Part shown: in pieces, positions 1-9,437 of the stretch
Position numbering within the stretch: position 1 is the stretch's first letter
How the letters are laid out: each line of letters opens with the position of its first letter
Assembly: GCA_018266955.1 (NCBI GenBank)
Contig: JAFDZI010000002.1
Coordinates: forward strand, 1-64,000
Direction of reading: 5' to 3'
DNA length: 64,000 nucleotides
Origin: Bacteroidota bacterium
GTDB taxonomy: Bacteria > Bacteroidota > Bacteroidia > Flavobacteriales > Weeksellaceae
Notes under the pieces: generated by a model
Database searches by the model: none
What the model was told of the DNA's origin: nothing
What the model saw: only the letters and a program-made list of their open reading frames with translations
Program-made: the position numbers and the translations under genes

Positions 1-80
1 CACACTTTTTTAGTACAGTATCAATTTAGAGAACGATTTTATGCTAAAATATAAGCAAATAGCTAGTTTATATTTTATAA

Positions 81-120
81 AAAAATCCCCACATAATCAA
101 TGATGTTGGGGATTTTTATT
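81..120 (-). terminator. Rho-independent terminator of uvrA
   Basis: A 10-bp stem (81-90 AAAAATCCCC with 108-117 GGGGATTTTT) is extended inward by ACAT/ATGT. It lies 20 bp past the uvrA stop codon. T tracts on both sides allow it to work in both directions. Confidence 0.8.
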
Positions 121-139
121 TGAAAAAATGAACCGCTTT

Positions 140-2926
140 TTATCCCAATTTCTCTTTGATGAATTTGGCAGTCCTGGAAATTTTATTTTCTGAAACTTCC
201 TCTGGGGTACCTACACAAACTATTTCGCCACCATGTTTTCCAGCATCCGGGCCGATATCAATAATCCAATCGGCAGATTTTATAATGTCCGGTTGGTGTT
301 CAATGACAATTACCGAGTGACCTAGATTAATAAGGGCTTGTAGGGATTTCATCAGTTTATTGATGTCGTGAAAATGCAATCCCGTAGAAGGTTCGTCAAA
401 AACAAAAAGAGTTTTGTCTGTGGTAACGCCTTTTACTAGGAAAGAAGCCAGCTTTACCCTTTGGGCTTCGCCACCGGAAAGGGTAGAAGAGCTTTGTCCC
501 AACTGTAAATAGCCCAAACCAACATCGTGCAAGGGTTGTAGTTTGTGTACAATTTTTTCTTCCCTGTTGTGATGGAAAAACTCAATAGCCTCATCCACAG
601 TCATGTGTAGGATATCCGATATGTTTTTACCATCAACTTTTATTTCTAAAATTTCATTTTTAAATCGTTTGCCCTTGCATACTTCGCATTCCAATTCTAT
701 ATCTGCCATAAATTGCATGGACACCGTAATCACCCCATCGCCTTTGCATTCGTCGCACCTTCCTCCATCTACATTAAAGGAAAAATGCTTGGGCTTTAAC
801 CCAAGTACTTTGGCCGATTTTTGTTTGGAAAACAAATCCCGAATATCATCATACGCTTTTAGATAAGTTACCGGATTGGATCGGGACGATTTTCCGATGG
901 GATTTTGGTCTATCAGTTCTATATTTTTGATGCGGCTTTTGGGGAACTCCACACTTTCGTAATTTCCTTTTTTTCCGCCCATTCCCAATTGTATTTGGAC
1001 TTCATTCACCAATATCTCCTTCATTAGCGTAGATTTTCCCGACCCTGAAACTCCTGTGATGACCACTAAATTTTCCAAAGGAATATCCACCGAAATGTTT
1101 TTCAAATTATTTTGTCTAGCCCCTTTTATTTGGATAAATTCTTTCGCTTTTCTTCGGGTTTTGGGTACTTCTATGCACAATTTAGCATTCAAATAATCCG
1201 AAGTAAGGGTATTGGCTTTTTTTAAATCCTTAAAATCGCCTGAAAAGACCAATTCGCCACCCAAGTTTCCAGCCTCCGGGCCTATGTCGATAATATAATC
1301 AGCAGCGCGCATTACATCCTCATCATGTTCTACCACAATTACCGTATTGCCCAGGTCTCTTAGGTTTTTCAGTACTTGTATTAAGTTTTCTGTATCCTTG
1401 GAGTGCAATCCTATGGAAGGTTCATCTAAAATATAGATAGAACCCACCAATGAAGAACCCAAGCTGGTGGCGAGGTTTATTCTTTGACTTTCGCCTCCGG
1501 AAAGGGTATTGGAAGTTCGGTTCAAAGTCAAATACCCCAGTCCTACTTGGATCAGAAATTCTAAACGAGTGGTAATTTCGTACAATAATCTTTTGGCTAT
1601 TTCTGCTTCGTGTTTGCTTAGTTTTAAATTTTTGATGATAGGTAATAGTTCATCTAAAGGCAAATCTACCCAAGATTGAATATTATGTCCATTTATTTTT
1701 ACATAACTCGTTTCTACTCTAAGTCGGTTTCCATCGCAATCGGGGCATTCGGTTTTTCCTCTATACCGGGAGAGCATTACTCTGTACTGGATTTTGTATA
1801 AATTTTCTTCCAACATTTGAAAGAAATGCTGGATGCAAGGAAAGTCTTTTTTACCATTTCCTTTCCACAGAAGGTTTTTTTGGTCTTTGTTCAGATCAAA
1901 ATAAGGCTTATGGATAGGGAAGTCTTTGGCTTTTTTTATAAATTCTTTTTTCCATTCTGCCATAGTTTCTCCCTTCCAGCAAGCAACAGCATCTTCAAAC
2001 AAGGATAGATTTTTGTTGGGAACCACAAGGTCTTCGTCTATTCCAATAATTTTCCCGTAACCCTCACAAGTAGGACAGGCACCGTAAGGATTGTTGAAGC
2101 TAAAGAAATGATTGTTCGGCTCCAGAAATTCTATTCCATCTTGCTCAAATTTATTAGAGAAAACAGTTACTTTACCAGAATCTGCATCCTTTAACGAGCA
2201 TTCACCATGACCTTCGTAAAAAGCCATTTGTACTGAATCTGCCAATCTTTGTAGGAAGCTTTCGTCTGCTTCGTAGGTAAACCTGTCGATGATGAGGTGT
2301 ATTTCCATACCTTCCTCTGGAACAAAACCAAAACTCTCTAAGTCTTCGATGGTGGCAATATTATTGTTGATTTCCAATCGGGTAAATCCCGAAAGTTTAA
2401 GTGTTTTTAGTTGATGTAAAAATTCTGCAACATTGTATGGTAAAGGACTTCTGAGTAAAAAACTCTGTTTCGCTCTTTTTTGTATGAAGTCTATAACATC
2501 CGTTACGCTGTCTTTTTTAACTTCTTCACCAGAAATGGGTGAAAAAGTCCTTCCGATTCTGGCAAATAAGAGTTTCAGATAGTCGTAAATTTCGGTAGAT
2601 GTACCTACAGTAGAACGAGGGTTGGAAGAAATAACCTTTTGTTGTATCGCTATAGAAGGTGCCAATCCTTTGATGTCGTCCACTTTAGGTTTTTCCAATT
2701 TACCTAAAAATTGCCTGGCGTAAGAACTCAAGCTTTCTACATATCTTCTTTGTCCTTCGGCATAGATAGTATCAAAAGCTAAGGAGGATTTTCCAGATCC
2801 TGAGACACCAGTAATCACAATGAACTTATTTTTAGGGATAAGTACATCGATGTGTTTCAGATTGTTGAGGTGTGCGTTTTTTACAAAAATTTCTTTTTTT
2901 ATATCGATGATTGCTTCTGGATTCAT
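140..2926 (-). CDS. uvrA: UvrA, excinuclease ABC subunit A
   Basis: Damage-recognition ATPase of nucleotide excision repair; it works as a dimer with UvrB to find bulky DNA lesions in the cytoplasm. The 928-residue length is normal for the family. The first Walker A (GVSGSGKSS) is at residues 40-48 and is followed by the family motif [19 protein letters not shown] zinc-binding CPTC/CPDC pair lies in the N-terminal half and a CDEC...CEVC zinc finger in the C-terminal half. Both ABC signatures are present (LSGGESQRI and LSGGEAQRV), each followed by a DEPS Walker B. The gene is monocistronic, with a TATATTTG -7 box just upstream and a terminator downstream. The start ATG at 2926 fits family N-termini. 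Confidence 0.98.
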   Translation of the reverse strand: MNPEAIIDIKKEIFVKNAHLNNLKHIDVLIPKNKFIVITGVSGSGKSSLAFDTIYAEGQRRYVESLSSYARQFLGKLEKPKVDDIKGLAPSIAIQQKVISSNPRSTVGTSTEIYDYLKLLFARIGRTFSPISGEEVKKDSVTDVIDFIQKRAKQSFLLRSPLPYNVAEFLHQLKTLKLSGFTRLEINNNIATIEDLESFGFVPEEGMEIHLIIDRFTYEADESFLQRLADSVQMAFYEGHGECSLKDADSGKVTVFSNKFEQDGIEFLEPNNHFFSFNNPYGACPTCEGYGKIIGIDEDLVVPNKNLSLFEDAVACWKGETMAEWKKEFIKKAKDFPIHKPYFDLNKDQKNLLWKGNGKKDFPCIQHFFQMLEENLYKIQYRVMLSRYRGKTECPDCDGNRLRVETSYVKINGHNIQSWVDLPLDELLPIIKNLKLSKHEAEIAKRLLYEITTRLEFLIQVGLGYLTLNRTSNTLSGGESQRINLATSLGSSLVGSIYILDEPSIGLHSKDTENLIQVLKNLRDLGNTVIVVEHDEDVMRAADYIIDIGPEAGNLGGELVFSGDFKDLKKANTLTSDYLNAKLCIEVPKTRRKAKEFIQIKGARQNNLKNISVDIPLENLVVITGVSGSGKSTLMKEILVNEVQIQLGMGGKKGNYESVEFPKSRIKNIELIDQNPIGKSSRSNPVTYLKAYDDIRDLFSKQKSAKVLGLKPKHFSFNVDGGRCDECKGDGVITVSMQFMADIELECEVCKGKRFKNEILEIKVDGKNISDILHMTVDEAIEFFHHNREEKIVHKLQPLHDVGLGYLQLGQSSSTLSGGEAQRVKLASFLVKGVTTDKTLFVFDEPSTGLHFHDINKLMKSLQALINLGHSVIVIEHQPDIIKSADWIIDIGPDAGKHGGEIVCVGTPEEVSENKISRTAKFIKEKLG

Positions 2927-2943
2927 GCGGAAAATTTAACCCA

Positions 2944-2951
2944 CAAATATA
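2944..2951 (-). promoter_or_regulatory. -7 box of the uvrA promoter
   Basis: Read on the minus strand this is TATATTTG, a perfect match to the Bacteroidota -7 consensus TAnnTTTG, 18 bp before the uvrA start codon. I see no clear -33 element. Confidence 0.6.
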
Positions 2952-2984
2952 ATTAATTTTTGGCTTTATTTTTTTAGATTTTTA

Positions 2985-3015
2985 TTTGTTGAATTCAATA
3001 AATTACCTATTTTTG
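2985..3015 (+). promoter_or_regulatory. Promoter upstream of menB (TTTG-N19-TATTTTTG)
   Basis: A textbook flavobacterial promoter: -33 TTTG at 2985-2988, a 19-nt spacer, and -7 TATTTTTG at 3008-3015. Transcription would start near 3020, giving a leader of about 160 nt before menB that contains a short open reading frame and a hairpin. Confidence 0.7.
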
Positions 3016-3047
3016 TACATGAAAATAACTAATAAATGTAACAAATC

Positions 3048-3098
3048 ATGATTAAATTATTCAAAGATTTAGTTACACATTTGATGAAGAAAAGATAA
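3048..3098 (+). CDS. Possible 16-residue leader peptide
   Basis: ATG-initiated reading frame of 16 codons with a basic end (Met-Lys-Lys-Arg-stop). It lies just after a strong promoter and just before a terminator-like hairpin. I do not recognise the peptide. It could be a translated leader that governs readthrough into menB, or a chance ORF in a small RNA. Confidence 0.3.
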   Translation: MIKLFKDLVTHLMKKR

Positions 3099-3111
3099 AC
3101 GATCACCCATT

Positions 3112-3145
3112 AAGAACTCAAGAAATTGGGTTCTTATTTTATTTA
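3112..3145 (+). terminator. Terminator/attenuator hairpin before menB
   Basis: An 8-bp stem, AAGAACTC (3112-3119) with GGGTTCTT (3128-3135, one G-T pair), is followed by TATTTTATTT. It sits between the promoter at 2985-3015 and menB, so it either ends a small transcript or attenuates menB expression. Confidence 0.55.
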
Positions 3146-3183
3146 AATTAATAAATAGTACAATAACATTATATCAAATCATT

Positions 3184-4017
3184 ATGAATTGGAAAACCGC
3201 TAAAGAATACGAGGATATTACTTACAAGAAATGCAATGGTGTTGCTAGAATAGCCATCAACAGACCCGAGGTGAGAAATGCTTTCAGACCTAAAACAACC
3301 TCAGAATTATATGATGCCTTTTACGATGCATACGAAGATGCTTCCATTGGTGTAGTGCTACTTACTGGCGAGGGGCCTAGTCCTAAAGATGGTGGTCATG
3401 CTTTTTGTAGTGGTGGCGATCAAAAAGCCCGTGGACACCAAGGTTATGTAGGCGAGGATGGCCGACACCGACTGAATATTTTGGAAGTACAAAGACTCAT
3501 TCGCTTTATGCCCAAAGTAGTTATTGCGGTTGTCAACGGTTGGGCTGTAGGTGGCGGACACTCTTTACATGTGGTATGCGATCTTACTTTGGCCAGTGAA
3601 GAGCATGCTATTTTTAAACAAACCGATGCCGATGTTACCAGTTTCGATGGTGGATATGGATCAGCATATCTCGCAAAAATGGTTGGACAGAAAAAAGCCA
3701 GAGAAATTTTCTTTTTGGGTAGAAATTATTCCGCAAAAGAAGCCGAAGATATGGGAATGGTGAATGCCGTTATTCCTCATGCTAAACTAGAAGATACAGC
3801 GTACGAATGGGCAAAAGAAATATTGGCCAAATCTCCTACTTCTATCCGTATGCTGAAATTTGCCATGAACCTAACCGACGATGGTATGGTGGGACAACAA
3901 GTTTTTGCGGGTGAAGCTACCAGATTAGCTTATATGACCGATGAGGCCAAGGAAGGTAGAAATGCTTTCTTGGAAAAAAGAAAGCCTGATTTTGGCGATG
4001 ACCAGTGGATTTCTTAA
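3184..4017 (+). CDS. menB: MenB, 1,4-dihydroxy-2-naphthoyl-CoA synthase
   Basis: Crotonase-fold enzyme that closes the second ring of menaquinone by Dieckmann-type cyclisation of o-succinylbenzoyl-CoA. The length of 277 residues is typical. CSGGDQ at 75-80 and GWAVGGG at 119-125 form the oxyanion-hole and CoA-binding elements. TSFDGGYGS at 152-160 carries the MenB-specific aspartate that separates it from ordinary enoyl-CoA hydratases, and the C-terminal RKPDF tail is also typical. It opens a cluster that contains menA about 2 kb downstream, so both are probably needed for respiratory quinone synthesis. Confidence 0.97.
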   Translation: MNWKTAKEYEDITYKKCNGVARIAINRPEVRNAFRPKTTSELYDAFYDAYEDASIGVVLLTGEGPSPKDGGHAFCSGGDQKARGHQGYVGEDGRHRLNILEVQRLIRFMPKVVIAVVNGWAVGGGHSLHVVCDLTLASEEHAIFKQTDADVTSFDGGYGSAYLAKMVGQKKAREIFFLGRNYSAKEAEDMGMVNAVIPHAKLEDTAYEWAKEILAKSPTSIRMLKFAMNLTDDGMVGQQVFAGEATRLAYMTDEAKEGRNAFLEKRKPDFGDDQWIS

Positions 4018-4035
4018 TCATTAATCAGTTTATTA

Positions 4036-4593
4036 ATGAAAATAAATTTTGAAAACGATCAGATAGAAATTGAAGGAATACCGGACTATGAATCGGTTTC
4101 ACTTCAGTCTGTATCTCCCAAATATCTGAAAGTACTCTTATTCAATACCGGGGTTTTCTCGGTATTTTTATTATCTCTTTTTCTCGGTGTTTTTTTGTAT
4201 TGGAATAAGGAATTAGCTCCGTATGCTCTGCTATGGTTTGGAATTGCTTTGTTGCTGGTTATTCTTGTATTTATATATTTTTTACTTGAATTCAAGTACA
4301 GAAAATTTGCACTTCGTCAGCATGATATTATATACCAGCATGGTTTGTTGGCTCAAACAATCATTTTTGTACCCTTGAATAAAATTCAACATATAGAAAT
4401 TGATGAAAGTTGGCTTTCTCGATATTTAGGATTGGCCTCTATTAGCTTGTACACAGGTAGTTCGGGAAACGAAGTGACGATTACTGGACTGCCCAAAGAG
4501 GAAGCTCAAAAAATATATTCGTATATTTTTATTCATACCCAAATAGAAAGTAATTTGCCAGAAGCTCCATTAAATACGAATGCCAATGAATGA
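4036..4593 (+). CDS. PH domain-containing membrane protein (YdbS-like)
   Basis: A 185-residue protein with two adjacent transmembrane helices (about 31-56 and 62-86) followed by a bacterial PH-like domain (bPH2). The segment with PLNKIQHIEI and the LYTGSSG region is characteristic of YdbS proteins. It overlaps the next gene by 14 bp, and that gene encodes the usual larger partner (YdbT-like), so they are co-translated. In Bacillus the YdbS/YdbT pair is linked to envelope stress and antimicrobial resistance; its role here is unknown. Confidence 0.85.
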   Translation: MKINFENDQIEIEGIPDYESVSLQSVSPKYLKVLLFNTGVFSVFLLSLFLGVFLYWNKELAPYALLWFGIALLLVILVFIYFLLEFKYRKFALRQHDIIYQHGLLAQTIIFVPLNKIQHIEIDESWLSRYLGLASISLYTGSSGNEVTITGLPKEEAQKIYSYIFIHTQIESNLPEAPLNTNANE

Positions 4594-6115
4594 TGAACTT
4601 CCTATAGATTTTTCACAACCCAGAAGGCAGTCCAAAATAGGAATTGTACTGTTGGCAGCGATGGAAATTGGGCAGATTTGGAAACAACTTCTTCCGATAG
4701 TAGCTATTGCGTTGTTTAAAAAGAAAGACAATTTATTGTATATTTTTCTTGGTTTTTTAATCATCGTTTTGGTCTTTACCATACGGGCAATTTTACATTA
4801 CAAAAACTTTAGCTTTTGGGTAGCTCATCTTACGAAAGATTTTTACATTCAAAAAGGAATTGTTCATAAGAAAACAATCATCATCAAAAAAGAAAATATT
4901 CAGGAAGTAAATATTCATCAGCCTTTTTTACATAAAATTTTAGGCATCTACCAATTGGAAATCGATAGCCCAGGGAAAGAAGGCAATGAAGCCAAAGTAC
5001 AAGCAATTTCGTGGCAAGATGCGGTCATGTTGAAAGCGTATTTACTAGACAAACCCATGGATTCTTCAACCCAAGTTGAAAAAATAAAGCCAACAAGTGC
5101 CCCACAAGATTCCTTTGTAATTAGCCCATGGACATTATTGAAATATGGGTTAACTGCCAATTATCTAAGGAATTTCCTAGCTATTTTTGTGTTTGGAGGT
5201 TATTTAATTAACAAGTTTTCGGAATATAAAGAAATTTTGGATGTTGATTCTTATTTAAAAATGGGAGAAAAACAAGTCTCAGCAATGGAAATTAACTTGC
5301 AAATGATACTCCTATTATTCATCGTTTTAGTATTTGTTTTTACCTTAGGATTGGTATTCAATATTGTGAAATCATTCATTTTGTTTTTTAATTTTAAATT
5401 AGAAAGAAAAGAACAGTATCTCAACATTCAGCATGGTTTGTTTTCCACTAAGACTTATCTTTTGGCCAAATCAAAAATTCAAATGCTTACCGAAGTTCAA
5501 AACTATATTCAAAAAAAATGGAATATAAGTCACTTTGAAATCCAACAAATAGAAAAAGAAACAGATCGTAAAACGAATAAAATTCAAATTCCGATAGATG
5601 ATGATCAAAAGAGGCAATGGCTTATGCAATTTGTGTTTTCGGCAAAACCTGAATTTGCCTTCAATAGTAGAGCGTTAAAAAGGAAGTTATGGCTTCAGCA
5701 CTTTAAATTCATAGTCATCCCAATTATTATGTTTATTTTTGCCTCATCATTTTGGGAATTAAACATACTAGGGTTGTTGGCTTATTGCCTTTTGGTAGAG
5801 CTGTACATCATTATTCGTTACAACAACAATCGATTGATGCTCAATGAAAAATGGATGGCAACACAATCGGGATTTTGGGATATTAAAACCAAAACAATTG
5901 ATTTAGACAAAATACAAACCATGGCTGTAAAACAATATTTTTGGCAAAAAAAATCAAAAATTGCCTCCATTAAAGTATATACTGCTGGTGGAAACTTGTA
6001 TTTTTCCTCAGTGCAAGCATCTACTGTCCAGAAAATGATAAATTATTGTTTATATAAAATAGAAAATACCGAAAATTTAAATAATGAAGATGAAAGACTG
6101 GCTTCAAGCTGCTAG
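4580..6115 (+). CDS. PH domain-containing protein (YdbT-like)
   Basis: A 511-residue inner-membrane protein with repeated units of paired transmembrane helices plus bPH2 domains. The first unit has helices in about residues 30-70, the second about 195-275 and the third about 375-405. Each is followed by a soluble PH-like segment containing a KxxIQ motif (ENIQEVNIHQ, KIQMLTEVQN, KIQTMAVKQ). The ATG start overlaps the end of the YdbS-like gene, and its own end overlaps the menA start, implying one operon. The function is unknown, probably envelope-related. Confidence 0.85.
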   Translation: MPMNDELPIDFSQPRRQSKIGIVLLAAMEIGQIWKQLLPIVAIALFKKKDNLLYIFLGFLIIVLVFTIRAILHYKNFSFWVAHLTKDFYIQKGIVHKKTIIIKKENIQEVNIHQPFLHKILGIYQLEIDSPGKEGNEAKVQAISWQDAVMLKAYLLDKPMDSSTQVEKIKPTSAPQDSFVISPWTLLKYGLTANYLRNFLAIFVFGGYLINKFSEYKEILDVDSYLKMGEKQVSAMEINLQMILLLFIVLVFVFTLGLVFNIVKSFILFFNFKLERKEQYLNIQHGLFSTKTYLLAKSKIQMLTEVQNYIQKKWNISHFEIQQIEKETDRKTNKIQIPIDDDQKRQWLMQFVFSAKPEFAFNSRALKRKLWLQHFKFIVIPIIMFIFASSFWELNILGLLAYCLLVELYIIIRYNNNRLMLNEKWMATQSGFWDIKTKTIDLDKIQTMAVKQYFWQKKSKIASIKVYTAGGNLYFSSVQASTVQKMINYCLYKIENTENLNNEDERLASSC

Positions 6116-7022
6116 ATTAAGAACATTACCTTTGTCGCTGAGTGGGATTATCATGGGTTCCTTTATTGCACGATGGCGATTGGTGAACCAAGGCGAAAAT
6201 TGGGATATTTCCATTTTTATTTTGGCTTTATTGGTCACTTTATTGTATCAAATTCTCTCCAACTTCGCCAATGACTATGGCGATGGAATAAAAGGTACAG
6301 ACCAACACCGTGCTTCAGAAGCAGAATCCAGAGCTGTGGCTTCTGGGAGAATAAGTGCTGAACAAATGAAAAAAGCCGTCATTCTTTTATCAATTCTTTC
6401 ATTATTGGCTACGGTAATACTGCTTTCGAGGGCTTTTTTCCCTGATTTTATTCAAGAATTTTGGATATTCATAGGTTTAGGAATAGCTTGTATTCTTGCG
6501 GCAATAGGTTATACCGTTGGTAAAAAACCTTATGGTTATTTAGGATTAGGAGATCTTATGGTTTTTTTATTTTTCGGTTGGGTTTCCGTGGGAGGGAGCT
6601 ACTTTTTGTTCACCAAATCTTGGTCTTGGGATATTCTAATGCCAGCCACAGCCATAGGAATGATGAGCGCCGCAGTACTTAACCTCAATAATATGAGAGA
6701 TTTAGAAAGTGACCGACTTAGTGGGAAAAAAACATTGGCTTTGCGTTTAGGCTTCAGAAATGCAATGATTTATGAAGTAATTTTACTCATACTTCCATTA
6801 ATTATTATTTTGACTTTCTTGGGCTACAATGGTTTTTTGGAAGCCGGTAAAGTATATCCATTTATCGTTATGATTTTGATTTTCCCATTAACAGGGCTTA
6901 GAAGAAAAATAATGAAGGTAAACGAACCCAAAGAACTGGATCCCTTCTTGAAGCAAGTTGGTATAATGACTTTGGTTATGGCATTATTATTGGCCGCTGG
7001 ACTTAATTTGTTCAATGGATAG
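6084..7022 (+). CDS. menA: MenA, 1,4-dihydroxy-2-naphthoate polyprenyltransferase
   Basis: Integral-membrane UbiA-family prenyltransferase that joins dihydroxynaphthoate to a polyprenyl diphosphate, making demethylmenaquinone. It has 312 residues and about eight to nine hydrophobic helices. The first Mg-diphosphate motif NFANDYGDGIKGTD is at 60-73 and the second (NNMRDLESDRLSGKKTL) is in the C-terminal half. The gene overlaps the YdbT-like gene by 32 bp. A second ATG two codons later is an equally possible start. Together with menB it identifies this as a menaquinone cluster. Confidence 0.95.
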   Translation: MKMKDWLQAARLRTLPLSLSGIIMGSFIARWRLVNQGENWDISIFILALLVTLLYQILSNFANDYGDGIKGTDQHRASEAESRAVASGRISAEQMKKAVILLSILSLLATVILLSRAFFPDFIQEFWIFIGLGIACILAAIGYTVGKKPYGYLGLGDLMVFLFFGWVSVGGSYFLFTKSWSWDILMPATAIGMMSAAVLNLNNMRDLESDRLSGKKTLALRLGFRNAMIYEVILLILPLIIILTFLGYNGFLEAGKVYPFIVMILIFPLTGLRRKIMKVNEPKELDPFLKQVGIMTLVMALLLAAGLNLFNG

Positions 7023-7124
7023 AGGAAGTTTGAAAATATTATGTTAAATTTGCTCTGTTAATGGAGTTTTTTAATATTAATGAAACTTCTGTTTTTACTT
7101 TAAATTATTAATTTTTTTTCGCTT

Positions 7125-7805
7125 ATGAAGATAAAATTCTTGGGTCAGAATTGTTTTTTATTTCAATACAATGGAGTAACGATTCTTTCAGATCCTTTTT
7201 ATAATTACCAAAAAAGTCTTTCTCAATTTGATATTCGGGCTCAAAAAATTGATTATTTACTCATAACTCATGCCCATGGAGATCATATTGCAGATGTAGA
7301 AGAAGTACTAAAAGCCCATCCCGAAGTACAAATGATAGCCCAGCCGGAAATTTGTGGTTATTATAAACACCCGAATTGTATTGATATAAATTTTGGAGGA
7401 TCAGCCAAAATAGACGACTTAAAAATAACTATGGTGCCAGCTTCGCATACCAGTTCTTTTCCAGATGGTACTTATGGAGGCGAACCTTGTGGTTATATTT
7501 TTCGATTTATTGATAAAAATTTATACTTCTCAGGAGATACAGGAGTAACAACAGAAATGGCTTTATTACCACAGCTGTACGGACAAATTGATTTAGCAAT
7601 TTTACCCATAGGTGGTCATTATACCATGTGTCCTAGAAAAGCCAGTTTTGCAGCTGCCGACTTACTGAATACCACTAAAGTTATCGGTTGCCACTTCGAT
7701 ACTTTTCCACCGATAAGTATAGATCATGAACAAGCTAAATTGTTTTTTGAAGATAAAAATGTAGAACTTTTTTTACCAAATTTAGGCGAAGAGTTCGAGT
7801 TTTAA
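7125..7805 (+). CDS. MBL-fold metal-dependent hydrolase (UPF0173/YtkL-like)
   Basis: A 226-residue metallo-beta-lactamase-fold protein of the UPF0173 type. The metal-binding motif THAHGDH is at 48-54, a further His is in VPASHTS, and the SGDTGV aspartate is near residue 139. The C-terminal GCHFDTFPP motif is typical of the family. The substrate is unknown. It is 100 bp after menA with a TAAATTTG box between (7045-7052), so it may have its own promoter. Confidence 0.9.
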   Translation: MKIKFLGQNCFLFQYNGVTILSDPFYNYQKSLSQFDIRAQKIDYLLITHAHGDHIADVEEVLKAHPEVQMIAQPEICGYYKHPNCIDINFGGSAKIDDLKITMVPASHTSSFPDGTYGGEPCGYIFRFIDKNLYFSGDTGVTTEMALLPQLYGQIDLAILPIGGHYTMCPRKASFAAADLLNTTKVIGCHFDTFPPISIDHEQAKLFFEDKNVELFLPNLGEEFEF

Positions 7806-7830
7806 TACAATCAAACAAAAAATTTTCAAT

Positions 7831-8640
7831 ATGGATTTAAGAGGAGAAATATGGAAAGAATATCCAATATTAAAAGAAAATAGTAGAAACTTAAGACTCT
7901 TTTTTTCCAATTTGGGAAGAGCAAAATCAGTCAATCATAACTGTCCCGAAGGAAGGTTATTAAAAGGGTCAATGCGAGAAGGCTATCCCATCATCAGTAC
8001 TAAAATTTTCAAAACAAGATCCAAAGCAGTACAAGGGAAAATAGATGAATTTAATCTTTCGGTTGATTTGATGAACCAAGAAATAAAAGATATAAAAAGA
8101 ATAAAAGACATTCCCGAAGCTATTGTTAACTCAAGAATCGCAAATTTGAGAGAAAAACGAGATGCTTTAATTCAAAAAAGAAAAAAATACATCATAAAAA
8201 CCGATAAAGCACGCACTATTTATTTTCATCTTTTAGTGCATAGAGCAGTTGCAGAATTGTTTTTGGAGAAAGGTAAAAATGACGAAATAGTAATTCATAA
8301 AGATTTTGTGAAAACCAACAATCATGTGTCGAATTTGGAGTGGAAAACCAAAGAAGAAGCCTTGGATCGGTACAAAGAAAATCCCTATTACACGAATGGC
8401 GAATATAAAAAACAACTCAATAAACCTAGAAAGAGAAAAATAACCGCCAATAAATTAGAAGAAAACCAAGTTTTGTACATAAAAGAAAAACTATCCCAAG
8501 GAAAAACCCTAAAAGAATTGGCTAAGAAATTTGGTGTTTCGGATATGCAAATTTATCGTATAAAAACCGGAGAATGCTGGAAGCATGTAAAAACGGTAAA
8601 AGAACTAACAGAATTAAATAAAAAATGGCAAGCTACCTAA
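7831..8640 (+). CDS. NUMOD4/HNH endonuclease-like protein with C-terminal HTH
   Basis: A 269-residue protein. The central section VHRAVAELFLE...HKDFVKTNNHVSNLEW matches the HNH module of NUMOD4-type nucleases (His, then H-x-D, then NN..NLEW). A basic linker follows, then a helix-turn-helix (LKELAKKFGVSDMQIYRIK) near residues 225-245, similar to NUMOD1 DNA-binding repeats. Residues 60-130 form a charged helical stretch not typical of phage HNH enzymes. It is free-standing, not inside an intron, and convergent with the SRP RNA gene. Whether it cuts DNA is unknown; it could be a domesticated homing-type nuclease. Confidence 0.65.
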   Translation: MDLRGEIWKEYPILKENSRNLRLFFSNLGRAKSVNHNCPEGRLLKGSMREGYPIISTKIFKTRSKAVQGKIDEFNLSVDLMNQEIKDIKRIKDIPEAIVNSRIANLREKRDALIQKRKKYIIKTDKARTIYFHLLVHRAVAELFLEKGKNDEIVIHKDFVKTNNHVSNLEWKTKEEALDRYKENPYYTNGEYKKQLNKPRKRKITANKLEENQVLYIKEKLSQGKTLKELAKKFGVSDMQIYRIKTGECWKHVKTVKELTELNKKWQAT

Positions 8641-8642
8641 AT

Positions 8643-8723
8643 CACACCGCTACAACCGATTACCTTTGCTGCGTTCCCACCCTGGAGGATTCTCAGGAGC
8701 TGGTTGTTTAGGACTTGCCGGTG
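8643..8723 (-). ncRNA. ffs: Signal recognition particle RNA (small type)
   Basis: On the minus strand the core CAGGGTGGGAACGCAGCAAA is the conserved SRP RNA domain IV with its asymmetric loop. The outer ends pair (CACCG with CGGTG, plus-strand 8645-8649 and 8719-8723), closing a single hairpin of about 80-100 nt. A TATATTTG -7 box lies immediately upstream on the minus strand. It is the RNA partner of Ffh in co-translational targeting to the membrane. Confidence 0.9.
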
Positions 8724-8731
8724 CAAATATA
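8724..8731 (-). promoter_or_regulatory. -7 box of the SRP RNA promoter
   Basis: A perfect TATATTTG on the minus strand directly abuts the 5' end of the SRP RNA. Confidence 0.65.
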
Positions 8732-8822
8732 GGAAAAATATTCAATCCTAAAAATTGATTTTAAAAATAAATAATATAAAACCCCCTTTCTATAAAGGAA
8801 AATAGAAAAATTTGTAATAATT

Positions 8823-9413
8823 ATGACGACAAAAAGCCCTGTAAATCTTGGACTTATCCTTTTCGCACTTACGATGGTAATTTTTTTTACCGTGTATTAT
8901 TTTTTTGGTGGAAACCAGTTTTATGATGTCACCCTCAAGGTGAATTCTTTTGTTTTACCCCTCCTTTATTGTGTGGTTGCCTTTATCTCGGTACGGAGTT
9001 TTTGGAAAAAAAATGCAGTTGTTCGCTTCAAAGACGCCTTCAAAAGAGCGTTTGTACCCATGTTTGTTGGAGGATTTCTATCGATGTTCAGTATTTTTGC
9101 CTTCCTCAATTTTGCCGATGTGGAAGCCAAAAACATGCTGAATTTTCAATATGTAGAAAGACAAAAAGCCGAATTGGATAAGGAATATAAAGACGCGCTC
9201 CATTTTGTAAAAGACGATGCCGAAAGAAAAGATTTGGATAAAAAATACCAAGATCGATTAAAAGGATTTTCACCAGAATTAACCGCAAAAAAAGATATGC
9301 TTTCTTTTAATTATTTTGCAGGATATTTCGCTGCAATTCTAATTTTTTATGTTATTTTGTCATTCTTTTTCGGATCTTTCTTTAGATCGAGAAACCCAGA
9401 AACTCAATTGTAA
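8823..9413 (+). CDS. DUF4199 domain-containing membrane protein
   Basis: A 196-residue inner-membrane protein of a family common in Bacteroidota. There are about four transmembrane helices: two near the N-terminus, one around residues 70-90, and one at 160-185. A charged segment (about 100-155) lies between the third and fourth. The function is unknown. It directly precedes a glycosyltransferase gene (24-bp gap); this pair recurs in flavobacteria, which suggests an envelope role. Confidence 0.85.
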   Translation: MTTKSPVNLGLILFALTMVIFFTVYYFFGGNQFYDVTLKVNSFVLPLLYCVVAFISVRSFWKKNAVVRFKDAFKRAFVPMFVGGFLSMFSIFAFLNFADVEAKNMLNFQYVERQKAELDKEYKDALHFVKDDAERKDLDKKYQDRLKGFSPELTAKKDMLSFNYFAGYFAAILIFYVILSFFFGSFFRSRNPETQL

Positions 9414-9437
9414 TTTAGATCATTTAAACCAATCAGC

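Noticed and set aside
8950-9181. ORFs in other frames within the DUF4199 gene
   Set aside because: Cysteine-rich shadow products of a well-supported membrane protein; no separate start signals.
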